In this document: positions 34,643 through 46,877 of the stretch, in pieces
Layout: every line of letters starts with the position of its first letter
Position numbering within the stretch: the stretch's first letter is position 1
Assembly: GCA_015680685.1 (NCBI GenBank)
Contig: MNCI01003374.1
Coordinates: forward strand, 62,001-126,000
Length of the DNA: 64,000 nucleotides
Direction of reading: 5' to 3'
Origin: Gnetum montanum
Lineage: Eukaryota; Streptophyta; Gnetopsida; Gnetales; Gnetaceae
Made by a program: the position numbers and the translations under genes
The notes under the pieces: model-generated
Database searches by the model: none
Seen by the model: only the letters and a program-made list of their open reading frames with translations
What the model was told of the DNA's origin: nothing

Positions 34643-36300
34643 GATGTTTCTTCAATGAGTTGATTTTTGTAGCAAATTTAATATTTCTCTAGTGGATATG
34701 ATGTTTCTCCAATTGATCTAATGATTTTTTTAGTGTATTTAATTTATTTCTCTTTGATTTTTTTCTAGAAAATTTAATTTATATATAATTCTCCTATAGG
34801 GAATTTCATATCACTCCAATTTTCTTCTATTAATGTTGAAATTTCTACTTCTTCTATTGATATAGAGATTTCTGTTGATTATCAAAATATTGATTTATAA
34901 GCTTGTGAATAAATATCTCTGATGACCTTCTTTTAGTAATGTTAATGCATCTAAGACACTTGATTTTGTTCTCCTAGATGATATATATGAATCATTGGTT
35001 GCTAATCTTACAACATAATATATATTTATTCAAAATTTGGGATACTTGCATTATAATCAAGGTCTCACTTTGCAGTTAAATGATGTAATGAAAAAGCATA
35101 GCATTCAAGTTCATCGTGCCAAGTACTATTCTCATTTTTTCCCCCTTGTTTAGTTAGGCAATGCTTTGATGGCACAACATGCCCTAACTATAGGATTCAC
35201 TTATACATAAGCATGTAGTGCTAATCATTTGCAAGGGGGCTCTAGATTTTGATGTCCATTCTAAAGAATATTCTAAAGTTTCATGCTTTGTTAAGGTATT
35301 TTATATTCCATTGATTTTTTAAAAAGTTGAACAAGAAATTGTTCTGGTCCCATTAAGCATATGTAATCTATTTCTGCAACATTTAGTTTTCATAGATGCT
35401 TTTTGTTTTGGATGCTCAAGGATTAGAAGATTGCAGCATTTGTTGCTATTTATTGTTTATCTCTGATTGATGTATTCTTTCTTTTTAGAGAGAGTTTTCT
35501 TATTCTCTTTACAAGAAATCCTTCAGTAAGAAGTGAAAACCTGTGAGGGCAATTCTGAATAAGGGCAAGGCCTAATCCTTTTCCTACCCTAGAGGGGAGG
35601 TTTTTTGGGATTGGTTGTAAGGATGAAAACCTAAAAAAGCATCCCCAAAACCATTGGGCTTTTTCTTTAGATTCTCTCTTTTTTAAATATTATTATTCAT
35701 TTTTTGCTTTTATGTCAAAATCAATCTTCTTACTTGTAAAAAGAAATTAGTATCAAAAGTACGTGGGAAGACTTATATTTAGTCAATTACATGTTATAAC
35801 TTTCATAATTTTTGCAACTTTTGTCATCGTGAAGTATATTTCTTTAATGCTTATCATTTTTTGCCAAAAAATGCCAAAGAAAAGAAAATACATGTTGAAG
35901 TTGAAGATAGTAAAAGAAAACAATCTAAAGTTGAAAATATGAAAAGTTAAGTTATTGCTAATAATAAGAATGATCCAATGACAATAAAGAAACTAGAGAA
36001 AGCATAAGCATTTGTGAATATTTTTACTAGTATTACAAAAAGTATTAATAGATTCAACGTATTACTTGTTTGACAAATTTTTCCTTAATTGACATGAATA
36101 TTGTTAAATCAAAGATTAAAACTCATGTTGACATGTGGACTATACCTCACGGTAAAGACTCTTAATGGATAATAAATCATGATGGAAAATTTGTGGCATA
36201 ATTTTCTACTGGATATGTTTTTTTTGCAAAAGTTGGTATTTTACCAAAGCTTTCTATTGTTACCTTGAATTTTTTTGCTATTTTAAGTTCAAGGACAAAT
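34643..36300 (+). pseudogene. Decayed LINE ORF1-like region
   Basis: Serine-, threonine- and lysine-rich translations with many stops. Around 35830-35950 I read CHREVYFFNAYHFLPKNA then a Lys-rich tail, which could be a decayed zinc knuckle with nucleic-acid-binding tail, as in plant LINE ORF1. It also contains the second copy of the dispersed repeat (35512-35690). Weak evidence: any protein assignment is tentative. Confidence 0.3.
35512..35690 (+). repeat. Dispersed repeat, copy 2
   Basis: Partner of 31856-32010. Confidence 0.6.
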
Positions 36301-36599
36301 CTTAATTTTTCAAAGCATTATTTGTAAGGCTGTACACCTGAGTAGAGATCCTTGAAATTGGAAATTTTTTCTTGACTTGTTTTTCATGTTTACTAGTTAG
36401 TGTTAAGCATTTAATATACTTTAATTTTTTTCTTATTATTAATAATATTTTTAGAGTTTGACACCCTCAAGAATCTAGAAACTTCAATTTATAGATTCAA
36501 TTCTAGATAATACTAGGTTACAAAATTCTTATTTAACTATATATCTATTATAATACCTTACTCATAACAATATTGCCGTTCCAAAATTGAAAACTCTCT

Positions 36600-37186
36600 T
36601 CATTGTTACTTTGAAATGAACCTTAATCTTTCACACGCTTATCATCATCATTCTGGCCCTTTCTCTCTTAACAAAATGATTTCCTTTACGCTACTCACTG
36701 AATATTGCCGAGCCTATTCTAATATGCCAGGGACCGTCAGTATCCGCCAATGTTCCAACGGCCCCAGCATGACGAACTTACTTTGGCGCCCATACGATAT
36801 TTTCCTCTGCTTTTTACTATCACAAAGCATCTCTGTAGCCCTTGCCACCGATGCTTCTTCGAAACCAATAGCGAAGCAGCTGTTTAACGTATGAATCCCA
36901 TTAGGCACATCAAACTGCAGAGCTACCATTTAATCATTGTCGGAGTTTTCACACACCCAGTAAATGATTTGAGTAGTAGTAAGGAGTAGCAAGATATGGA
37001 ATTTTAAATTACTCTGGTTGATGGGTTGTTCCTTTCTCAAGAACCGCCGGAGTAAAGCTGCTTGTTTCAGGCAAACGAGATCGCCTTAGGACGATAAATT
37101 TGTAAGTTTGCCCGTTCTTCGATTTACAGTATCTTCTTATCCGTCAACTGACGTTGGGTAGCAGCGTTTGACAAGAGAAGGCCACG
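36600..37186 (+). promoter_or_regulatory. Promoter and 5' leader of the cofactor B gene
   Basis: Base composition changes here: more G and C with CpGs retained (for example 'ccgccggag', 'cgagatcgcc'), unlike the methylation-decayed repeats on both sides. This fits an unmethylated promoter of a transcribed gene. No clear TATA box close to the start codon. A 71-codon ORF on the opposite strand (36929-36714, MVALQFDVPNGIHTL...) starts in the same region; I do not recognise it. Confidence 0.5.
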
Positions 37187-40100
37187 ATGACATCGAAGTT
37201 GCAAAATGTGGGTGACGAAAGTTTCCTTTGCGTGGTCACACACTCGAACCTAAAGAATTTCCGCAGTGAGATGAAGTTTTCTCTGCAGGTGCGTCCTATG
37301 CCATATTCTAACTCTCTTAACGAAAACAATCATGATCCACAATTTTAATATCACGAACAAGTAGCTTCGATTAAATTGGGCGTGTTTAAAGCTTAGTTTT
37401 CGATTCATGGTTTACTGTTCCGTTACGGGGAGAGAAGCAACCATTGGTTGGAGTTTTGAGATTTTTTTCTCTAATGTTTCACAAGGTCTCTGCTGACGTT
37501 TTATGTTTTTGCATGCTGTTTCTTCCTGTTCTTCAAGAGAAATGAATTGTCTCATGTCAATTTTAATCGCAGCTAGCCTGCATTGTTGCTAGTTCGAAAG
37601 ATTGATTTCCCCCGTTTTTTCAAGTCTTGAGACGTAGGAGAACTCGAATGAAAATGTTTTTTGTGAGATTTTGATAATAACAGCAATTTAGTCCTCGAAA
37701 TTTTCATTGTGGTGTATAAGATTGAAATTATCCGAACTTGTGAACTAAGTGTGAATAGAAATTATCCTAACGTGTGAACTAAATGTGACTAGTGGAGTAG
37801 GAATATCTGCAAATTATGGAGGAAGATGATAAATCGGCAGAAGGGTTTTACTACTGGACAAGAGACGGTTACGCAGTTATATACCTAGTTAATATTATTA
37901 AATGGTTATTTGAATTTTATTTTGAAGATTTTCGCAAAGGAATGTTCCTTTACCTACACACTCTGAATGATTTATTCTTGTTCATGGAATTTGTGCTAGC
38001 CAATGAAAATGTGTTTGATAATGTTTTCAGAACTTAACAAGAAATTTATTGGTGATAGTGTGATTCAACGTATCAACCGCTGTTTTTTCATTATAGATGT
38101 ATAATAATACCTATCTTTGTTGCAATATTTTTGTTTCCGCAGTCTACAGTTGCAGCAATAAAAGAGAGACTTTGGAAAAATTGCGGAACTACAGTTGATT
38201 TCATGGTTCTTCAATTATTTGATGAGAGTAATCAAAAGGTGTGTGACCTGACAGATGATTCAACACAGTTAGGATTTTACTCTCCCCATGATGGGTAAGT
38301 TCCCTTCTTGTATTGACATAAATTTCCTTTTAAATAATCAAAATGTCTGGCTAAAGCTCAAGTTCACCTCAATTATGCAATGTGTCTTTCCGGATCTCAT
38401 GTGTAGAGATGGGGTTTGTGAATGGTAATTGTTATAGTCATAAGATATGTTTTTAGACACCATGTAATATTCTAATTTATTGATATGTGGTGATGTATGG
38501 ATTTTTATTTTGAGCAGTTTCCCAGGTAGCTGCAGTTGTTGTTAGTCTAAAAGAACCTCAGTCATGCTGATTATTTAAACGCTGAAGACATCCTTAAGAC
38601 TGTATCAACACTACGGCCATTCTAGAACCTAAACTTCACATTGTTCACTTGTATCAATGAATGTTTTTGATGCTCTAAAATCTAACAGTAATGGTTAAAT
38701 ATATGGTACACAAACAAACAAATATGCCTATGTCCTGTCTCTGTTTGGATACAGATGAAAAGAAGCACAAGATCTTCAGTGTCTTGGATAATGCAATAGG
38801 CTGTGAAATTTGTTCTATCTATTAGATGATATTTGGTCATGAATGGTATCTTAATGAACTTCATCTTGTTCACTTGTATCAACAAATATTTTTGATGCTT
38901 TAAAATCTAACAGTAATGGTTAAATATAGGGTACACAAACAAACATATATGCCTATGTCCTGTCTATGTTTGGATACACATAAAAAGAAGCAACAGATCT
39001 TAAGTGTCTTGGATAATGTAATAGGCTGTGAAGTTTGTTTTATCTATTATATGATATTTGGTCATGAATGGTATCCTAAAAATGAAATGGTATGGGTCTT
39101 AGCCTGGTAACGCCAGGTCACAAATTCAATTCTACCAGGTAGCACTAAGTTATAAACTTCTATAAACCTTGGGGTGTCCCTGTGTTTCAATTATTTCGGG
39201 TTCCAACACCCCTAAAATGATTTTCTTTTTTGAATTCTTGTTGGTATCTTCCTCAGTGGTTCCAATTAACCACAACAGCAGCTAGCTCTGTTTGTTCCAG
39301 CATGTCCTTTGTATCATGTTAAGCTTTGCTCTCAATGATTTCCGTGCAAGATCTTTTTTATGATATGGAATTCACTTTACTTCTAACTGCTTTTCAGAAG
39401 TGGATATTGTATGTCTAGCTGTGAGTAATTTCACCTCCAAATTATTCATCCTTAAGCATTTGCTTTTGTGATGTGATGCTTTATCCTTTCATTATTCAAA
39501 CATGCACCAAGAGTGGTAGAGGTGATATTTACCTGAATTAGTTGTAATCATTTAAGTGCTTTCCTCTCTTGGTTCTCATGTTCATGTTCAGTTGAGAACA
39601 GTTGCTTCATTGCATATCCACCAATAGAAATATATGCCTTGTCACCCAATCAAATGCGATCTTCACATAGTTGCAATGAGAGCTTTGGTGATGATAATGA
39701 AATGTTAGGCTCAATAAATTCTATAATCTAATATCATTTAGACTTGTTTAATAAGTACTCATTCCTGAATAAATGTCTGTGTAGATGCTTTGATTGAATA
39801 AAAATTTTAGTTCATTCATTTACTATAGAAGTTCATGACAAAGGATTGGGACCACTTGGATGGTTTTTACAATTTGTTGCATTATTGTTAGATTGGTTGC
39901 TTATGTGATGGACAGTTGATCATGTTTCTTATAAATGTGGAAGATCCCAATAAACGTTTGGTTGCACTCTAATCTAACAATGAGGTGTTAGCTTGGAACC
40001 CCAGGTCATAGGTTTGATTCCACTTGGTAGCATAGAATTATAAATTTCAAAAAAATTCTTTACAAGGAATTCTAAAACTGGTCCAATAGATCCAAAGGGT

Positions 40101-41578
40101 CTCAGTGGATGTAAGTTAAAAATGTCAGTTTCAGTTTCATTATTAAAAGAGAAACTCATGTGGACTGAGACCTTGAGAATCTATTGGGTAAAGGAAATGT
40201 TTAAGGCATAAGCTTTAAAAATTTCATCAATAAAGTTACCGAGCATTCTTGGTATAATTTGCAACAAATCAAATAGACATGGGTATAGATGCTTCCTTTC
40301 TTGCTATCCAAATAGACATGCTTCTTTCCTTCAGTGTTCTCCCAAATTTTTGAGGTGTCTTCTGTCTTCTGCTCTATAATTTTTAATGAACTATGTGGGA
40401 TTAAAATTAAAGTTTTGCTTGCAAATATACCATGTTTGAAGGTACGTGATTTCCTGGTGGAACCAGCCTTGATTTTGAGTTTCATGAAGTACCCTTTTTG
40501 AAAGTTTATCAACAATGGCATGAGCAAGTTTGTGGTCATAGGCCACAAACTGACCCATATTTTCTACCTCCAAAGGTAACAACACAACTTCTAAGGGTAG
40601 AATATCATACTGGGTTTGTTATTTCACCTTAAAATTTTCTAGCAAAAATTGTTTTTGTACTTCTTCAAATTTTTTCCAGGGTTAATCTGTTAACCAAGTG
40701 CCCTACGTGGCACATTCATGAAGGACACTGTGCTGAATTATAGTACGAAAAAGTAGTTGAATTTTCCAAGATAATTGTTTCTTTTTTGCATTTTCTTGTT
40801 GGTACAATTAAATCTTTCATGTGCAATTCGTTGAACAATGCATTTATCCCATTCATAGTTACTGGAACATCCCAGGCCCAAGTATATGTAAGAAGTGACT
40901 ATGTTGACCTGCTCGTTTCCTTTCCAAGAGTAGAATCATAATTGTGTATGGCATACACCATAATTTTGGTTTTCTAATTATCGACTCATTAAAAATTATT
41001 CAAAATATTAAGCATGTGTTGCAATCCGTAATTTGACTTTGAATTTAAAGCTACATCTTCTGCAAAGACTATAAGGTTGATAGAAGAGTTTCCTACTAAA
41101 ATAGAAGAGTTAGAAGAAATTTATGCATTGAGTTTCTAATTCATCAATAAAATTCCAAAAAGTATAGGTTCATGTTGTCAAGCTTTTCATACACAAGCCA
41201 CTCATCCTGCAATGGCATCATATGAGAACTCTTATGACAGGAATCACTACGAATAACTAAGAATCCTCCATGGTTGGATCGCCAAAAGCAGTTGTTCCAG
41301 TTGATGCTTTCAAATTGTTATGAATTACAGTTAACTATAAAAATAAATTTAATTGTTGTATTCTTTATAGCAAGCATGCATTCTAGAATCATAGCCTTAT
41401 ATGGAATATGTTAGTTGTTCATTTAGTTAAAATTTAGTCCCCAACTGTTCATGTTGCAGTTATCGCATTCATATTGTAGATATGGACCCATCATCAATGA
41501 CAGCTGGGGGATGGTTGGAAGATACATCATTGGTAGAGAAGTATCGGATTTCAGATGATGCATATGAAAAGCGTGATG
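37187..41578 (+). CDS. TFCB: Tubulin-folding cofactor B, exons 1-3 (partial gene)
   Basis: Cofactor B binds alpha-tubulin after the chaperonin step and, with cofactor E, prepares it for dimer assembly in the cytosol. Exons are 37187-37288 (MTSKLQNVGDESFL...), 38143-38294 (STVAAIKERLWKNCGT... LGFYSPHDG) and 41460-41578 (YRIHIVDMDPSSMTAGGWL, then EDTSLVEKYRIS). All introns have GT-AG ends and the frame joins cleanly (phases 0, 2, 1). The 124 residues cover the N-terminal ubiquitin-like domain and linker, and match my memory of the Arabidopsis protein closely. The start is the first ATG in the right frame. The coiled linker and C-terminal CAP-Gly domain (about 120 residues more) were not found before 64000. 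Intron 3 is therefore over 22 kb, or the gene is interrupted. Confidence 0.88.
37289..38142 (+). other. Cofactor B intron 1
   Basis: 854 bp between CAG|GTGCGT and CCGCAG|TCT. It contains a small tandem duplication of about 35 bp near 37725-37795 ('gaaattatcc' twice). An ORF at 37816-38037 lies wholly inside and is taken as chance. Confidence 0.75.
38641..39081. repeat. 225-bp tandem duplication in cofactor B intron 2
   Basis: Two units starting at 38641 and 38866 share long blocks ('aatctaacagtaatggttaa', 'tatgcctatgtcctgtct'). They differ at about 10% of positions, so the duplication is not recent. Confidence 0.88.
39094..39220 (+). repeat. SINE copy 5
   Basis: Plus-strand member with the clearest Pol III signals: A-box-like TTAGCCTGGTAACG and B-box-like AAATTCAATTCTACC (consensus GGTTCGANTCC). 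It ends with 'ggttccaacacccc'. It lies in intron 2 directly after the tandem duplication. Confidence 0.68.
39978..40060 (+). repeat. SINE copy 6, truncated
   Basis: Head with 'gttagcttggaaccccaggt' and 'ggtttgattccac' (B box) followed by 'gcatagaattataaattt'. The tail is missing. Confidence 0.58.
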
Positions 41579-42220
41579 GTAACTAAACAGCATTTTATCC
41601 TATTATTTGTAGCTATATCCCGGATGAGAATTCATACTTTTCAAGTTGTAGATACATCCGTATGTGCCATAACACATTTTTTATGAAGATGAATATGATT
41701 GTGATTTTTCCGAGAGTCTTGAACAGTACTTTTACCAAAATCAGGTTCTCATTAATGTTGAAATATACAGTGCAAAATTGCATGAACATTACATAACGTA
41801 CGTACTTGAAATATACAGGGAACAATTGCACAGGAAAACATGCAGGTTTTACCAAAATATTACATAAAGGATGTATCTTAAATATGTAATGTATGTCTAA
41901 ACATAAACTGAAGTTAGAGATGTCCCATTAAATTTTCACTGGGATTCCCAATCGAATCTGACATCGCAGAAGACAATGTCTAGCTGAATTCTACAAGACG
42001 CAAGTAACTCTTATTATTACTGAAGAACCATAATGCACACATTTAATAGATTGTTAGATAAGTCTGGAAAGGTAAAATTATTGTTATAATTGAAATTTAA
42101 GAGATATAATGGTAAGCTCTTGGATGACTATGCAATGATAAGAGAGCTTTTGAGTATACTTAGTGGTAGCATGATATATGAAAATAGCGCATAGTAGTAT
42201 CCACATCATCATTATTGTCT

Positions 42221-42256
42221 TTGTAACCTTATCCCAACTACATGGGGTCGGCTACT
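42221..42256 (+). repeat. Short motif common in plant repeats
   Basis: ATCCCAACTACATGGGGTCG continues GCTAC, after a CATCATC-type stretch. From memory, this string ('...ATGGGGTCGGCTAC...') recurs across plant genomes in SINE-like or other small repeats. No element boundaries could be set. Confidence 0.45.
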
Positions 42257-42799
42257 AATATCCACATAAATAATAATAACATTATTATGATTATGATGGT
42301 TATTATTATTTAGTCATGGATATCAGTAATTTTGTAGGTGTTTAATATTTAGATATCTGACAGTATTCTCATTTGCAATCCATTGTAACCATCACTAGCT
42401 ATTGTACAGGGAATAGGGTTGTAAACTTATTTTATGTACAGAACATTGAATTATGTATGTTATATATTGTCATCTCATTCTTTGTAAAACTTTTTAGTTG
42501 TGCTGTAACTTTGAAAAAGGGGTTGATTTCAATGATGAAAATCATGAAAATGGGGCAGAGGGTGCTGGTAAATCTAGGCTGTTAATCAAGATGGGCCAAA
42601 ATTAACATCTAAGTCATCATCTTTACACACTACCTTTATGGTTCAAGAGGGGGCATGACATGTTTCAAAAAAATATGTACCAGTTTGAAAGCTTTCTGAA
42701 CAATCTGTTATCAATATTGGTGTTGTTCTACGGCTACATTCCATTTTTGGAATGAACCCTCGTTATGTAAGCCCAGGCTTGGGCTTCACGATGTACTTT

Positions 42800-43085
42800 T
42801 GGACCACATATAAGCGTTGCTAGGTTCATGAACCATTTGGCTGGGGTTTCTGTAAGCTTTTCTAAAGGTAAACATGAGCACATTTGTTTTGTTTACATCT
42901 TGCTGTTTTTCTGTTCCTTTATGTACATCTTCTTTTATATTTTTAAAAAGGTTTGGACTTGAAACCTTTATATGTTGTAATACAACTACTTGCACCGCAC
43001 TTGGGAACTGGACGTTTCATGTTACAAGTCACCATTGTTTCAGACTATATGTTACTTCTATGTGAACTAATCTTCGTCTCATTAT
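42800..43085 (+). repeat. Dispersed repeat pair, copy 1
   Basis: Similar in order to 62085-62360: 'acatcttgctgtttttctgttcc', 'ttaaaaaggtttgg', 'caactacttgca', 'cttgggaactggac' and 'catttcat'-like blocks. The class is unknown; the second copy follows LINE J2, so it could be LINE downstream sequence. Confidence 0.65.
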
Positions 43086-43135
43086 TGGAATTGATCTTTT
43101 ACATATAAGCGTTGCTAAGGCCTTGAACCCTTTTG

Positions 43136-43560
43136 GTTTTTGTTTTCGAAATAAATTTTAAGAAATGGTTGGGATTCTATTAACAAATGAAGAGTACAAG
43201 TGTGCAAAAAATAGGAGTGAGCGCAGAGCTCACACCAGAAGAGAAAACAGGAACAATGATGAAAACTGCCCCACTACATACTGCCAAACCTGAAAACAAA
43301 AATGACAAGAGTTTTATCATGGGGTAGAGAACACCCCATCTGTCTAGGAGCTGATTGAATCAAAAAGTCCTGAGGGACCTCCATATCCCAAGACCTGCTG
43401 ACAAAGTCCTTTTGACAAACTGACAATATCTAAATGACAGCATTCGCGAGAGGTTAAAAAGTATAGGCACAAACTTTCCTAATCTTCATGTAAAGCAAGT
43501 CTTCCATCTCTTGGTCCGCCTTTGACTTTACAAAGGCATGTGGTTCATTTAGCCTCTAGA
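43136..43560 (-). mobile_element. LINE 3'-end fragment
   Basis: The left edge ('tttcgaaat...aagaaatggttgggattctattaa') resembles the left edge of LINE J1 at 52136 ('ttttcgagaaagaggttgggattatattaa'), the reverse complement of a LINE 3' end. The rest has no readable ORF. Right limit approximate. Confidence 0.45.
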
Positions 43561-44764
43561 ATTGGTGTTAGAATATATTCGTAAAGTGTAAAATCATTAG
43601 TTTCTGATTAACAGCTTACAAAAAAAGTAGTTAATGAAAAGAAATGATGGTTCGTAAGAGTTATGTTTGTTCACAAGTGATATAATCCTTGGATTCCACC
43701 ATTCCCATGTCATCATCAAGTTGTATCAAGAACAGCTTACACTCATTGGGAAAGAGAAGGAATGTGAGTCAAAGAACCCAAGAAAAACAAGAAGAGTGAT
43801 TACAAAGATGAAGAAGTGAAAGAAGAAGAAACATTGTAAACCAGAAGTTACACGATAAAGATTTGTAAGCTATCTTATGAAGGAGAAAGCAACATGAGTA
43901 AATTTTAACTTGTGACTTGCAACAACAAGATACAAAAACCCACAAACACCATTTGAAGAAATGAAGATGACAATCACAAAGCAAATACATGAAATCATGT
44001 GTAAGTGCAATTTTACTAGGGCTACAAAGAAGATTCTTTGCATGTGGACTGGGGTACATTGAAATTATTGTTGGAATACAAGGAGCTCAAGACGTATCAT
44101 GAAACATAACTTGCATGGTTTTTCATTATGGGCTGAGGTGGTCTAGGTGCTCTAACTGGAAAGGAATGTCTAAATCTTTCAATACGTTCAATGAATTTGC
44201 CCCATCAAATCATGTTCAGGGTCATGGCACAACATTAGATGTGGGAGGATTGTCATTGCACTTGCATGGTGGGTGTCAAAGTGAGAGAGTACTAACAACA
44301 TGAGTTGATAAGTCATGGGGAGCTCCCCTCCTTTATTGCCTATGAGAAGCTGGTTGTAGTGGTTGGGTGCAATATTTCAAAATTTTGCAGCCCTGTCTAG
44401 CACATTAGGAGGCATAGGTTCTTGTGACTTGGATGGATGATAGTTTTCTAGTCAATGGGACCCAAAATCAGGGTTTTCCTTGATGTGGCTGCTGCTGCCA
44501 TTGGTTTCCCACTTTGTGGGGTGCCGGTCACTCATGAGCTTTTTCTAGCATTTTTACATTGTTCAACACTCCTTGTGTGGTGACCCTATGCCTTCAAAGT
44601 GTCATGGTACATACTATTGTGATGGATTGTTGCCCATCTAGGCTAAGCTTATGTGCTAGATTATCAAGTACTTCACCTTACACGCGAAAGTTTCCTCTTT
44701 AACTAGTTTTCATTTTATACTCCTTTGCTATTTTCAACCTTGTGAGCCCTTTGATGTCATCAAT
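43561..44764. other. Unassigned intronic sequence
   Basis: No recognisable gene or repeat structure. ORFs on the minus strand around 43769-44059 are Cys/Leu/Phe-rich chance frames of A-rich DNA. Confidence 0.35.
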
Positions 44765-45535
44765 TTGCTTGATTGGCTTTCCTTGAAACTCTCATCCAAG
44801 CTCTGGGTGGTGGTGCACACATGTATTCCCAAGATTCTCCACTTTTGTCTCTCTGTGTGCCTCATTGATTTTGATCATGGTTTGCTGCTTCCCCTTCTTC
44901 ATCCATCATTGGTACTTCTAACTTTAGCTTTGGCAACCCCTTCTTCTTACTTGGCTCTTGGTGGCCCTAGTCGGTTGCCCTTTGTGGTTTTGGTGGGGAA
45001 TTGAGGCACTTTCCCTCAACAAGCGTCCTCATTGCCCATTGCTAACAAGTTTTTAAAAGAACTCTAGGCGTTGGACTTTGCTTCCACTAACTTGGATGAT
45101 AGCTTAGATGTTGAAGTGATCATCACTCCTGGGGCTGGGAAGTAGTTGTTGGCTTCATAGTTTGCCCCTACACGCTGGTCCAAATGGCTTGTAGGCATCA
45201 CTCCTATCGACCTTACTTGGTTTCCCCTAGCCCCTTTATGGTGGTCACATGGTTGCCCTAATAGTTCCACCTGTTCTTCGATGGCATTGGTTCCCTTAGA
45301 GACTATTCCTAATCTTGGTTTGGTGGTGTTTGTGTGGACTCCACTTTCTTCTTTAGCATTGGAAAGGTCATTGCTTGTGAACTCAACCGTGTTTGGTGGG
45401 TTGCCCTTTGATGCTTGCAGGCTCAGCACTTGGCTTCCCTTTTTTGTTTGGGAAAATTTTCCCATTAAGGCATTGATGGAGGAACTCTATCCTTTGGTTT
45501 GGGAGTAGTTTGCTCAACTAGTGCTCTAGGCCTTT

Positions 45536-46578
45536 NCAGGTCCAACAAGGACATGAATTATGGTAGCCCACCATTGATGGGATTGATCAACACAGTAAAG
45601 CAAAAATTCAACTAAAGGTGTTGTAGATAGAGAAAATGACTAAATATATGGAGTTTTCCAATCTCTGGTATGCAAACCTAGCTATGTTGACTACTGGACG
45701 ACCATGGTCAGAACTAGAAAAGTAAGTGGCCAGCTTGTACTTGTTGTATGAGGTCGAGTTCAAGCACCATCAGTACACCATGAAAAAGCTTGTAGAGGAA
45801 AATGCTAAAATCAAGGTTCTTAAGGGCAAATATACTAATCAGAGATCCATTACCGAGAGCCTAGCCAAAAGAATGAATGACTATTAGGAGTTACAAAATG
45901 CAATCAAGGCGTTTGATGTCAAACACAAACAATTCACTGCCTAGTTTGTCAACATCAAAGAGTTATTCCTAATAATGCCTTGTTTATGGGATATCCCCAT
46001 TCTAGCCCACATTGGTGATGCCACGTTGATGAGCAATCGAGGTACTCCTACACCCAACCATATGATTCATAAAGCATTCATGCAAAATTCGGTCAAATTT
46101 CATGGACTTTATGTCTTCAAGTACACTAGTCTTCTAGGAAGTGAACTTTACCCTANCTTGGCCAATTACCAACATAAAATTGAAGGCTAAATAATTGTCA
46201 TGGCAAGAACTATTTGAGATTTACTTTGACTTTTTTCTTTCAACATGAAAATCAAGTCTCAATGAATGAACTCTTGGATTTTATTAATTTGAAAAAGAAA
46301 AAAATTTTCTTGGTAGGATAGAGCAAGCATGGTAGGATAGAATAGTGGAATTAGTGTGTAGGCAAGGCAGGGTTTATTAGAAGGGGCAAGATCTTAGAAG
46401 TAGCACACAATAATTAAATTTGGATTCTAGAAGAAGGCTTCTANACGAATACATGTTCACACTCAAAGTGGTCATACTTATGTGTTTAATCTATTTAGCT
46501 TAATTAATTAACTAATCACTTGAATTTTAATTTAGTTTAATTATGCTCAACTACTCCATTTAGTTTCCATCTATCTAG
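45536..46578. other. Likely scaffolding artefact (misplaced block)
   Basis: Starts at a single N (45536) and ends where the 46 bases preceding that N (45490-45535) are repeated exactly (46579-46624). Inside, 46157-46443 is bounded by single Ns and is identical to 47155-47441. The block contains a piece related to element A (28970-29450) and a minus-strand A/B-family LTR start at 46027. It is probably a repeat contig wrongly placed between two ends that overlap. Confidence 0.8.
46027..46578 (-). repeat. A/B-family LTR fragment within the misplaced block
   Basis: TGATGAGCAATCGAGGTACT begins it, followed by 'cacccaaccatat' as in the other LTRs of the family. The 287-bp block 46157-46443 interrupts it and is foreign. 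Continuation at 46445-46578 matches the LTR interior ('acactcaaagtggtcatact'). Confidence 0.6.
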
Positions 46579-46877
46579 TCCTTTGGTTTGGGAGTAGTTT
46601 GCTCAACTAGTGCTCTAGGCCTTTGTGTGGGTGTTCCCTTTGTACTCACTAATGCCCACAGCCATGATAGCCACTGCACCCTTTGCTCTACTTGCTGGTG
46701 CTCCAAACCTGGATTTGTGTGTGACACTTAACTTTGATTGCCTTGGTCAAAGTACTAGCAGGATCTTTAGTTTGACTAGCCCACTAACATGCAATGAAGT
46801 TTTCCAACAGTCAAGCAAAAGATCTCCAACAGTAATGCACCTTGCATTTCCTTTAATTTTGGTCAAAAGGCCAACTA

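Noticed and set aside
31856-35690. The repeat pair 31856-32010 and 35512-35690 as LTRs of one element
   Set aside because: Ends lack TG...CA, no duplication or primer site, and the interior is a mix of LINE and SINE pieces.
37816-38037. 73-codon ORF starting MEEDDKSAEG
   Set aside because: Lies within intron 1 of the cofactor B gene, no recognisable domain, AT-rich chance frame.
43769-44059. 96-codon minus-strand ORF rich in Cys, Leu and Phe
   Set aside because: Mirror of A-rich, Lys-coding-like plus strand; no motif and no context.
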